64,000 bases of DNA, taken from positions 124,001-188,000 of the forward strand of contig NZ_SSOA01000005.1 of assembly GCF_004801395.1 (NCBI RefSeq). The letters are read 5' to 3'. Source of the stretch: Gillisella terrae (GTDB lineage Bacteria > Pseudomonadota > Alphaproteobacteria > Rhizobiales > Rhizobiaceae). A program made the translations under genes and the position numbers. Below the pieces are notes generated by a model. It was not told where the DNA came from. It searched no databases and saw only the letters and a program-made list of their open reading frames with translations. This document shows positions 24,110 to 32,679 of the stretch, piece after piece; positions within the stretch are counted from its first letter, which is position 1, and every line of letters starts with the position of its first letter.

Positions 24110-26991
24110 TACGGGAAACTCTCCAAAAGTTGACGCCGGGCAAGCGCGTAGAAAACGCCTCTCTCCTCCATCAATTGATTATAGGTGCCGCTTTCCACCA
24201 ATCGGCCTTTGTCCATCACGAAAATCCGATCGACATCCTGAATTGTGGTGAGCCGATGGGCGATAACAATACGTGTGACGGAAAGGCGGCCCAGTGTTTC
24301 GGTGACAACTCGCTGTGTCCGGTTGTCCAGCGCGCTGGTGGCTTCATCCAGCAGCAGAATGTTGGGTTGATGCACCAATGCACGCGCAAGCAAAATACGC
24401 TGGCGCTGGCCGCCCGAGAGCGCGCTACCGCCATCGTTGAGCACCGTATGCATGCCCATGGGCATGGCCTCAATGTCGGCCGCCAGCGCCACAAGCCGTG
24501 CCGCAGCCCAGGCGGCCTCAAGACCCAGACCCGACGCGCCAGCGATGTTTTCATAAATCGATCCGGGGCTGATGCGGCCGTTTTGAAGTACAACGCCGAT
24601 TTCCTTGCGTAGCAGCGCGGCATCAAGCCGATCCGCAGGCTTGCCGTCAAAGAACAGTGCTCCTTCATGCGCGACGTCAAATCCAAGAAGCAGGCGCATC
24701 AGGGTGGATTTGCCACTGCCCGATTCCCCGACAATGCCAATGTATTCGCCGGGTTTTATGGTGAAACTCACATCTTTCAGAACCAGCGGACTATCCTTGT
24801 CATAGCGAAAATGGACGCGGTTGAACGCGATTTCACCCCTAAGGCGCCCAGGTGGTTCACTGGTCCGTTTAACCTCCGGCTCGGCCTCGATCAACGGTAG
24901 AACACGCTCGACCAGCGGATTAATGGTCAACACTTCCGATACAGCCGTGATCGCGGTGGTCAGCGCGGTTGATGCCTGACTAAAGGCTGTGACAAACGCC
25001 ACGAACATGCCGGTGGACAGAGCTGCGGCCTGCGTAGACGCATCCGTTGGATCGACAAGCGCCATCAAAGCCGCTTGAGCCGTTTCCGATTTCAGCACCA
25101 GCAGCAGGCAACTGAAAATAAACAGCAAGGATAGCGCGGGTAACACCGCAACAGCCACCATTTGCCACCCTTGCCAACGGCGCGCCTGGCCCAATTGTTT
25201 ACGCTCGTGCATTGTTCGCCAGATCCATTCCGAGAAGGCCCGCATCTCGGCGGCTGCCGCGCGTAATTTTGGCAGCCCCACCAGAACCTGAAGCAGGAAG
25301 CTTCCGCCCCTTCGCTCAAACCGATCACGCTCATAGCGTAATTGCTGACGGGAGATCCAACCAGACACCATCAGGATGATTGCAAAGGGGATCATCGCGA
25401 ACAAGGTTAGCCGCCAGCTGATGAACGCCATGGTGACAATGCCTGCAACCCCGCCAATCAGACCCAAAAAACTCCCAAGGGTCGAAGCCGTCAAAGTCTG
25501 CCGCACTTCTTGTAATCCAAGTGTTCGTTGCCCCAGATCACCCACAGCAAATCTTTGAAAAAAGCTGACAGGCAACCGAAACAGGCGCAGTACCAATGCG
25601 GCCTGCAACTTGGCATCCAAAACCGCTTCCATGCGCAGAATGGTCATGGCCCGTGTGAGTTCAAAGATGGATTGGCCAAGAGCTGCTGACACGAGCAGCA
25701 ATGTCACCTGCCAAAGGCCTGAACGGTCATTCACGGGCACGACAGAATCAAACAGAATCCCGGTCGCAACCGGCAAAAGCGCCATGGCTGCTGCTGCCAG
25801 AACTGACGTTGCAACGATTCTCCAGACGTCCCTGCCCAGTCCCTGAGCACAAAACCGAACCATATCGCGCAAGCCAAGTTTACGGTCATCCAGCATTGGA
25901 TAGAGTTGCAGGGCGGATTGACGAACCGTGGCGGCCGTGGCGTCGTCAACTATCTTCGATCCTGACTCACCAATCACCCTGAAGCGGCCGTTTCCATCGG
26001 GCACCAGTGCAACAGGTGCACCATCGACTGTTTCGCCCAACAGCGGCAATCCATCGCGCTTCCACCAGCCGGAACGCAGTCGCACCGGGCGATAGTCCAA
26101 CAAGAGATCATTCAGAACCGGCTCGAAGGCTTTAACATCCGACGCTTTACGACGCAAAATGTCCGGCAAGTGATCCGTCTTGTGCCCAAATGCCGCAAGC
26201 GCCGCCTCAATCGCGAATATCCAGGGATTGTCCCAGATTGTCTGCTCGTTGCGCACGCGGGCGAGCGCTGTCAGTGCATTGGAAAATTGCTGATGGGACT
26301 CATTCTCACGTATTTGCTGACGCCTATGACGCTCACGATGGTCAGCCTCAAAGCGCCGCCCACCCCATTCAACCATCATTTCGGCCAGGTGGGCCAATGC
26401 TGCGGCTGTTTCAATGGCATTTGGCGTTGTCATAACGTCGACGCGACACGTTTGCGCGGCGGTTAACACCCCCGGCGCGGACACAGGAAACGGCCTGCCA
26501 ACCTCAAGCGATATGCCATTCCAGCTCAGTCCGGGCGCTTCGGCCTGCACCAGATGATATTCCCCCGCAGACGAAGAGCAGGTTTCATCTGCTTCGAGTG
26601 TAAGCGTTTCAGTTTTCAGGAGGTGTTTTGGCCATTGGTGATGATCGCTGACGGCGGCGTGAAGCGCATGTATCCACGCGACAAGCGCACGTGCATTTTC
26701 GAGCGCTTCCTCCCCAGGGATCTGCACGAATCGAGATCCAAGGCTGCCAATTGCCACAAGTTTTCCAAAACCATGGGTCGGTGTTGAAAAAAGGATTGCT
26801 CCAGCCTCCAGCCGAAACAGGTGATGACGGGTATCGCGCTCATCATCGAGAATGAAAACATCGGCAAATCCTTGTGCCAAACGGTATGAGCCTTGCCCGT
26901 TGTTCAGCGCGAGCGGCCTGTTTGCACCACCCTCTATCGAGATTTCAGGCACGCTGTTGAACGGCATGGGTTGAACATCCATAACCATCAT
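24109..26991 (-). CDS. NHLP bacteriocin export ABC transporter, permease/ATPase subunit (second type)
   Basis: This 960-residue protein matches the longer of the two NHLP/NHLM ABC subunits. It has a large N-terminal region without peptidase motifs (about 1-380), a six-helix ABC exporter domain (about 395-680) and an ATPase domain with GESGSGKST, LSGGQRQR and ILLLDEATSALD, all intact, plus the switch histidine in IVIAHRL. With the C39-bearing partner it should form a heteromeric exporter for Nif11-leader peptides. The gene overlaps its neighbours on both sides. Confidence 0.9.
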   Translation of the reverse strand: MMVMDVQPMPFNSVPEISIEGGANRPLALNNGQGSYRLAQGFADVFILDDERDTRHHLFRLEAGAILFSTPTHGFGKLVAIGSLGSRFVQIPGEEALENARALVAWIHALHAAVSDHHQWPKHLLKTETLTLEADETCSSSAGEYHLVQAEAPGLSWNGISLEVGRPFPVSAPGVLTAAQTCRVDVMTTPNAIETAAALAHLAEMMVEWGGRRFEADHRERHRRQQIRENESHQQFSNALTALARVRNEQTIWDNPWIFAIEAALAAFGHKTDHLPDILRRKASDVKAFEPVLNDLLLDYRPVRLRSGWWKRDGLPLLGETVDGAPVALVPDGNGRFRVIGESGSKIVDDATAATVRQSALQLYPMLDDRKLGLRDMVRFCAQGLGRDVWRIVATSVLAAAAMALLPVATGILFDSVVPVNDRSGLWQVTLLLVSAALGQSIFELTRAMTILRMEAVLDAKLQAALVLRLFRLPVSFFQRFAVGDLGQRTLGLQEVRQTLTASTLGSFLGLIGGVAGIVTMAFISWRLTLFAMIPFAIILMVSGWISRQQLRYERDRFERRGGSFLLQVLVGLPKLRAAAAEMRAFSEWIWRTMHERKQLGQARRWQGWQMVAVAVLPALSLLFIFSCLLLVLKSETAQAALMALVDPTDASTQAAALSTGMFVAFVTAFSQASTALTTAITAVSEVLTINPLVERVLPLIEAEPEVKRTSEPPGRLRGEIAFNRVHFRYDKDSPLVLKDVSFTIKPGEYIGIVGESGSGKSTLMRLLLGFDVAHEGALFFDGKPADRLDAALLRKEIGVVLQNGRISPGSIYENIAGASGLGLEAAWAAARLVALAADIEAMPMGMHTVLNDGGSALSGGQRQRILLARALVHQPNILLLDEATSALDNRTQRVVTETLGRLSVTRIVIAHRLTTIQDVDRIFVMDKGRLVESGTYNQLMEERGVFYALARRQLLESFP

Positions 26992-29162
26992 TGGCTCCCC
27001 CGAACAAGATCTGCATATTCGCCGTTCAGAGCCATCAGCGTGTCGTGATCGCCCCGTTCCACAATGCGCCCATGCCCCATCACAATGATTTCGTCACAAT
27101 CACGGATGGTGCTGAGCCGGTGGGCAATGATAAGGCAACCGCAGCCTCGACGACGCAGGTTGTCATCAATCTGTTTTTCGGTGACAGGATCCAGCGCTGC
27201 CGTCGCCTCATCGAGCACAATCAAGGCAGGATTGGCACTGAGCACCCGTGCCAGTTCCAGTCTTTGCCTCTGACCTCCCGAAAAATTCAGCCCCCCTTCT
27301 GAGACACGGGCATCCAGTTGCCCTGGTCGCATCAGAATATCATCCAGAATTGCGGCGTCGGATAAGGCCGCTATCAGAACTTCCTGCGGGATGGAATCAT
27401 CCCAAAGCGTCAGATTATCCCGTACTGAGCCTTCAAACAGGAAAACCTCCTGATCCACATAGCCAATCAGGTGCGAGCGCCTCGCCTGCGGCAAACATTG
27501 GGCATTCACCTCTCCAATGCGAATTTCGCCACTCCAGGGCGTTTGCAGCCCGGCAATCATGCGGCCAATGGTGGTTTTGCCACTGCCGGAGCCGCCCACC
27601 AGCGCAACACGCTTGCCGGGACTGAGCTGGAGTGAAAAATCCGCAATCAGTGGCGGATCCAGTGGTGAATAGCCAAAGCTGATCCCATCGAGTTCCACCC
27701 GGCTCGATGCGGGCACGGCAGAAGGATCGCCCGGCTCCACCTGTTTTGCGCGACTGATATCGGCGATCTTGATCAAATCGGCACGAATGGCCTGAATTTT
27801 CCCCGCCAACCCAACAAGTTCGAGGATAGGACTGTTAAAACTCCGTGCCAATCCCTGAAAGGCCACGAGCGCGCCGATGGACATGTGGCCATTCATCACG
27901 CTGATGGCACCCAAAATCAGCACCAGAACCGAGGAGAGCGATTGAACAGTGGTTGGGATGGCATTCAGCAATGTCTGGGCGAAGGCAAGCCGCGCCCGCG
28001 TCCCCAAAACGCGGCTGTGCAGCCCGGCCCAACGACGATAGGCCTGCCCTTCCATGTTCGATGCTTTCAGGGTTTCGATGGCGCGAATGGGTCCCAAAGT
28101 CGCGGCCAGCAGATTGCCAAGTTCAACCGATAGTTTGGCGCTCTGGGTGCGCTGAACCTCGCCACCGTGATAGATGACAAAAGCGTAGATGACCTGCGTG
28201 GCATATAAGAACAGGGCCAACATCGGATTGATCAGCCACATGATGATGGCGTAGGCGATCAGGCTCGTCAAGTTGAACACCGCAGAGGAAAGCCTGCCCG
28301 ATAGCAGGCCGGCAATCCGGTCGCTGGCACCCAGGCGGCTTGTCAATTCGCCCGGATGGCGCTGGGCGTAAAATTCTGCCGGAAGCCTCAACATGTGCCA
28401 CAGAAGCTTGCTGGCAGGCACGACCATCTGCTTCATTTCAAGGCGGCGCAGTCCCAATTGTTGCAGCATGGTGGCCGCACCACGCAGCGCAATAATCGCT
28501 GTGAGCGCAACGCAGAACGGCAGAAACCAGTCCGTTTGTTGCCCCACCAGAATTTGATCAATGAATGCGCGGGTAAACACCGGCACGGCAATGCCCGGCA
28601 CCACCAGCGCAAGAGAGGCAATGAGAACGAAGAAAAGTCCTTTTTGTGAGCCTTGCAACCGCTCCATCATCATCGGCATCGCCAAGGGTGGCGCGCCTGC
28701 GGGAATGAAATCTTTGGACGGCTCAAACGCGAGAACAACTCCCGTAAAGGCCTCGTTCAACTCCTCAAAGGTAATGGTGCGGCGGCCCAGGGCGGGATCG
28801 TTGATGAACACCCGCTGGCCTCTTATGCCTTCAAGAACAACGAAGTGATTGAAGTTCCAATGGAGCACCGCTGGCCATGGCACTTCGTGCAGCTTGCTGA
28901 CATCCTTGCGAAAACCTTTTGCAGTCAAGCCGTAGTGCCGTCCAGCTTTGAGCAGATTGCTGGCTTTGGTGCCGTCGCGCGAAACACCTGCGGCGGTGCG
29001 CAACTCCTCCAGCGTCACCCAACGACCATAGTGGGCGAGGATGATGGAAAGGCAGGTTGCGCCGCACTCGACCGCTTCAATTTGTAAAATCTGGGGTGTG
29101 GCCCGCGATTTTTGTCGAGGGGGCGAAGACGCGGGTAAACTGAAAGCAAGACCCATGCTCAT
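26988..29162 (-). CDS. NHLP bacteriocin export ABC transporter with C39 peptidase domain
   Basis: The 724-residue protein has three parts. Residues 20-150 are a C39 double-glycine peptidase with oxyanion Gln27, catalytic Cys33 (VECGATC), His106 (FNHFVVLE) and Asp122 (INDPALG). Residues 165-450 form the six-helix exporter domain. Residues 480-720 form an ATPase with GGSGSGKTT, FSGGQRQR and LIVLDEATAALD. It should cut precursors after a GG motif such as LDLVAGG and export the core. It overlaps the HlyD gene and the second ABC gene by four bases each. All catalytic residues are intact. Confidence 0.93.
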   Translation of the reverse strand: MSMGLAFSLPASSPPRQKSRATPQILQIEAVECGATCLSIILAHYGRWVTLEELRTAAGVSRDGTKASNLLKAGRHYGLTAKGFRKDVSKLHEVPWPAVLHWNFNHFVVLEGIRGQRVFINDPALGRRTITFEELNEAFTGVVLAFEPSKDFIPAGAPPLAMPMMMERLQGSQKGLFFVLIASLALVVPGIAVPVFTRAFIDQILVGQQTDWFLPFCVALTAIIALRGAATMLQQLGLRRLEMKQMVVPASKLLWHMLRLPAEFYAQRHPGELTSRLGASDRIAGLLSGRLSSAVFNLTSLIAYAIIMWLINPMLALFLYATQVIYAFVIYHGGEVQRTQSAKLSVELGNLLAATLGPIRAIETLKASNMEGQAYRRWAGLHSRVLGTRARLAFAQTLLNAIPTTVQSLSSVLVLILGAISVMNGHMSIGALVAFQGLARSFNSPILELVGLAGKIQAIRADLIKIADISRAKQVEPGDPSAVPASSRVELDGISFGYSPLDPPLIADFSLQLSPGKRVALVGGSGSGKTTIGRMIAGLQTPWSGEIRIGEVNAQCLPQARRSHLIGYVDQEVFLFEGSVRDNLTLWDDSIPQEVLIAALSDAAILDDILMRPGQLDARVSEGGLNFSGGQRQRLELARVLSANPALIVLDEATAALDPVTEKQIDDNLRRRGCGCLIIAHRLSTIRDCDEIIVMGHGRIVERGDHDTLMALNGEYADLVRGSQ

Positions 29163-30421
29163 GCACCCGATACTTTGCGGATGAATGGCAAAAGAAAGGA
29201 AACCGGCTTTCGACTGTCAATCGTAACCTTGGCTGTTCCTGTTGTGCCCGCACTGAGGTTTGCAAGCGCGCCAGTGCCACCCGACCAGCGATAACCGCTC
29301 ACAGTCGTTGCGTCGTGATCAAGCTCGACAATCACCCCAAAGGGAGAGCCTTCCTTGGAGAACCGAGAAACGAGCCCATCATTTTGCAAGATGGCCTGCA
29401 TGCCCTCGCGCGTTGCCGGAAAATCGGAAACAGATCGCACATGGCCCACCAATGTTCCCCATTGTTCCTTCTGCATACCGCCCAGCTCAATATAGACGGG
29501 CATGCCAGGCTCAATCCGCTTGCCCTGTGCGGGAGGCACATAGAGCATGAATTCCAGCGACCCCTTCCCGCTGGCCACACTGGCAATGCGTGTGGCCGCC
29601 GGTGTGAAGGCACCGAAGGGCGTTTTCCACTCCACAAGCGTGCCATCAGCAGGGCTTGTTATCTTGCCGTAAGCGGAGAGCTGGAATTCCAGTTGTCGGA
29701 TTTCGGCCTCAGTTGCGCGCGTCTTCTGATCTTGCTCAAACCGGACCCTCTGGGCATCTGACTCCATTGAAAGCTGCTCTGCCGCCAGCGTGAGCAGTCC
29801 TGTACGCGCGGTCGCCAGATCAAGAGTGGCATTGGCCAATTGTTCACGCGCCTGCTGCAACGCAGCGGCCGTGGTTATGCCGCCCGCTGAGAGCTTTTCC
29901 TGAGCGCTGACCAGTTTTTCATAAGCGGCATGACGCTGTTCGGCAGCCTTGATCTGTGCTTCCAATGATGCCTTGCGGGCCTCGGCATTGGCTTTCTTGG
30001 CGTTGATTAAAGCCGCTTGTTGGTTTCGCATGGCGTCATAGGCATCTTGATTGGCTTTTGCCTGCGCTTTGGCAACGTCCAGCTTTGCTGCGATATCGGG
30101 TTGAAGGATCTCGGCAATCACGTCACCCTTATGGACTTTGTCGCCAACCTTGACGTACGGTCGCAGCAGGGTGCCGGGGGCTGACGAAATCGCATCGACC
30201 ACTTGCCCACCACCGGAAAACAAAATGCCCTGTCCCTGAATGCGGGTGGGAATATGGGCCGTGAAGGCCCAGACAATGAATGTGGCAAGCAGCAATAGAA
30301 CGCCGACGGCGGCGATCCAGCTGCCGGAGCTGGTGATGACAATGGCTTCATCCAGTTGTTCGGGTGACGAGAGCCGATCAAGCGCTTCCTGACGAAAGAG
30401 ATTGGACTTCTGTTCAGTCAT
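29159..30421 (-). CDS. NHLP system HlyD-type membrane-fusion protein
   Basis: The 420-residue protein has one N-terminal membrane helix (about residues 30-52, IAAVGVLLLLATFIVWAFTA), a lipoyl-like half-motif (VKVGDKVHKGDVIAEI), a long alpha-hairpin rich in Ala, Gln and Lys (about 115-245), and the second lipoyl half (ITSPADGTLVEWKTPFGAFT). This is the layout of NHLP-type HlyD adaptor proteins, which join the inner-membrane exporter to the outer membrane. I chose the ATG at 30421, 17 bp after the cyclase stop; the longer in-frame reading enters the cyclase gene. The outer-membrane partner might be the barrel protein at the operon head or TolC elsewhere. Confidence 0.9.
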   Translation of the reverse strand: MTEQKSNLFRQEALDRLSSPEQLDEAIVITSSGSWIAAVGVLLLLATFIVWAFTAHIPTRIQGQGILFSGGGQVVDAISSAPGTLLRPYVKVGDKVHKGDVIAEILQPDIAAKLDVAKAQAKANQDAYDAMRNQQAALINAKKANAEARKASLEAQIKAAEQRHAAYEKLVSAQEKLSAGGITTAAALQQAREQLANATLDLATARTGLLTLAAEQLSMESDAQRVRFEQDQKTRATEAEIRQLEFQLSAYGKITSPADGTLVEWKTPFGAFTPAATRIASVASGKGSLEFMLYVPPAQGKRIEPGMPVYIELGGMQKEQWGTLVGHVRSVSDFPATREGMQAILQNDGLVSRFSKEGSPFGVIVELDHDATTVSGYRWSGGTGALANLSAGTTGTAKVTIDSRKPVSFLLPFIRKVSGA

Positions 30422-30438
30422 GTTTCCACAATTCCAGA

Positions 30439-32679
30439 CTATTTCGAGCGAGCGGTATAGACGCCATCCCACTCATCGCCGACAGGATCGGCGATGAGGA
30501 CAGTGAGACGTTCACAATAGAGATCATAAAGGCCGGAGATTTCAGCCGGGCATTGCGTGCGCAGGGCAGACAAAGCCTGTTGAGCTGCGATAAATTCACC
30601 TTTGTAGTAGAGTGACATCATGGTCTGATGCTGCGTCTCGAGGCTTGAAAAGGCGGCACTTTTTGCCATTGTCTCATCACCAAGCAATGCGTGGAGCCGC
30701 ACGGGTGTGGTGCGCCCTTTCACCCGGACAAAATCAATTTCGAGAAAAGCAAAATGCGGCACTGCCTCTCGCGTGAACTCGCTGACGGCAATGGTCACGC
30801 CATAGAATTTCGTCAGGCTTTCAATGCGCGACGCCAGATTGACGCTGTCACCCAGCGCCGAGTAGCTGAAGCGTTGAACAGAGCCGAGATTGCCAACGCA
30901 GGCCGGGCCTGAGTTCAAGCCAATGCCGATGCGGATAGGCTCCGACCGGCTGTGGTTGAGATCATTCAGGGCTTTTGTCATGTCCAGCGCGGCGCGGCAG
31001 GCTTTTTCCTCATGCCCGTCTATGTCGAGCGGCGCATTCCAAAACGCCATGATCGCATCGCCAATATATTTGTCGATGGTGGCCTCGCGGGCCAGCAGCA
31101 CATCCGTGAGTGGTGTCAACACGTTGTTGATCAGGCCGGTCAGTGTCTGGGGATCCATGCCCTCGGAGAGGGTGGTGAAACCGCGAATATCCGAGAAAAG
31201 CACCGTCAATGGCCGGGTTTCGCCGCCCAATTGTAGAGCATGTGGCTCTTTTGCCAGACGCTCCACCAAGGATGGTGCGAGATAGCGCCCAAAGGCATTT
31301 TTCACAAATTGCTTTTCGCGGTTTGCAAGCGCCAGCCGGAGCGGCACAAGAACAAGAAAAATGACCAGCAATGTTGCAACAGCCCCGACGGGATCGATCA
31401 GAATGTGCGCCTGCACGAATGCCAACCACGACAACGCGGCAAGCGTGCTGGAAAGCAGCAAAAAAGCAAGTGTGCTGACCCCGGCACCGCAGCGGCAGGT
31501 CACAAAGATCAGCAGGCTTCCCGCAACGAAACCGGCCAGCAGCGCAAGGCCCGCAGCCCAATCCGGCTCTTGCAGAAATACGCCCGCCACGATCTGGTCA
31601 ATAATCTCGGCATGCACATTCACGCCGGGGACTGCGGCAGCCAAAGGCGTGGCGACAATATCGCGCAAGCCAATGGCGCTGGTGCCAATCAATATAATGC
31701 GGCCCGAAATCGCTTGCGTCTGGCTGGGTGTCAGACGGTTTGACAGCAGGTCTGCGGCACTGATCACGGTCATGTTCTCAAGACCGGAGTAATAGATGCG
31801 CAATCGTCCGTCTGGCATGGTTGGAACCGTAAAGCCCCCGACACGCATCTCCACAAGACCGGGATGGCTTGCGCCCTTTTCGCCGCTGGCATCATTGCTG
31901 CGAAGAATGAAACCCGATGCCCCTTGCGCCAATCTGAGCGTCTCGATGCTGAGGGCGGGAAACAGCGTGCCACCTGCCGTGCTGAAAAGTGGCATGGTCC
32001 GGATGACGTTATCGCGACTGGCCGGAAACGAGAAAAAGCCCGCGCCCGCGGCGGCGGTATGCAAAATTGTCAGATTGCCCACGGCGGAGGAAAACTGCGG
32101 AAGGTAAAGGCGTGGGTCGCTGCCACCAAAAGAAAATGCAGCCTTTGCAGGGAGCGGGGACTGGCCAGCCTCGTCCGTCAAAGCAAGACCAACCGATACG
32201 TTCGCGGTTGATAATGCCCGCGCCAGAGCGGCGTCACTGTCAAGCCTGTCAGGGTCTATCGGGAGTGCAACAGACACGCCTTCTTTCCGTAACGCCTCGA
32301 CGGCCCGGCTGAGTGACAAGCGATCTGGCTCCGAAAACACAATATCAAAACCGATGGCAGCAGCATCCAGAGCATGGAGCCGCTCCACCATGTTTGCAAG
32401 CACCTGTCGGGACCAAGGCCATTGGCCAAGTGCCGCAATGGACGCCTCATCAATATCCACAATCGCAACCGGGGGATCGGTATTCGGGCGAGGGTGCAGG
32501 CGCTGATAGCCATCGAAAATCGGTGTTCTCAAAATATCTGTTGCATGGGGCCAAAGTCGCAACACACCTAAACAAAGTAAAAGTGTGACGGCCCCAACGA
32601 TGGCCGTCTGCGTTGGCACTGAAAGCCTTCGCGCTTTTTGTGTCGGAACCGACATGGCCGCTGCCCCAAGCTTTGCCAT
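30439..32679 (-). CDS. CHASE2-domain adenylate cyclase
   Basis: The 746-residue protein has an N-terminal membrane helix, a periplasmic CHASE2 sensor (about residues 45-330, FDGYQRLHPRPNTDPPVAIV and PVAIVDIDEASIAALGQWPW), three membrane helices (about 345-425) and a class III cyclase domain (about 455-640). Both metal aspartates are present (LFSDIRGFTTLSEG and IGDAIMAFW). The purine-selecting pair is Lys in IDKYIGD and Asp in ALGDSVNLA, the adenylate type. It should make cAMP on an extracytoplasmic cue. The ATG at 32679 overlaps the FecR-protein stop by one base. A short C-terminal helical tail follows the cyclase. Confidence 0.9.
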   Translation of the reverse strand: MAKLGAAAMSVPTQKARRLSVPTQTAIVGAVTLLLCLGVLRLWPHATDILRTPIFDGYQRLHPRPNTDPPVAIVDIDEASIAALGQWPWSRQVLANMVERLHALDAAAIGFDIVFSEPDRLSLSRAVEALRKEGVSVALPIDPDRLDSDAALARALSTANVSVGLALTDEAGQSPLPAKAAFSFGGSDPRLYLPQFSSAVGNLTILHTAAAGAGFFSFPASRDNVIRTMPLFSTAGGTLFPALSIETLRLAQGASGFILRSNDASGEKGASHPGLVEMRVGGFTVPTMPDGRLRIYYSGLENMTVISAADLLSNRLTPSQTQAISGRIILIGTSAIGLRDIVATPLAAAVPGVNVHAEIIDQIVAGVFLQEPDWAAGLALLAGFVAGSLLIFVTCRCGAGVSTLAFLLLSSTLAALSWLAFVQAHILIDPVGAVATLLVIFLVLVPLRLALANREKQFVKNAFGRYLAPSLVERLAKEPHALQLGGETRPLTVLFSDIRGFTTLSEGMDPQTLTGLINNVLTPLTDVLLAREATIDKYIGDAIMAFWNAPLDIDGHEEKACRAALDMTKALNDLNHSRSEPIRIGIGLNSGPACVGNLGSVQRFSYSALGDSVNLASRIESLTKFYGVTIAVSEFTREAVPHFAFLEIDFVRVKGRTTPVRLHALLGDETMAKSAAFSSLETQHQTMMSLYYKGEFIAAQQALSALRTQCPAEISGLYDLYCERLTVLIADPVGDEWDGVYTARSK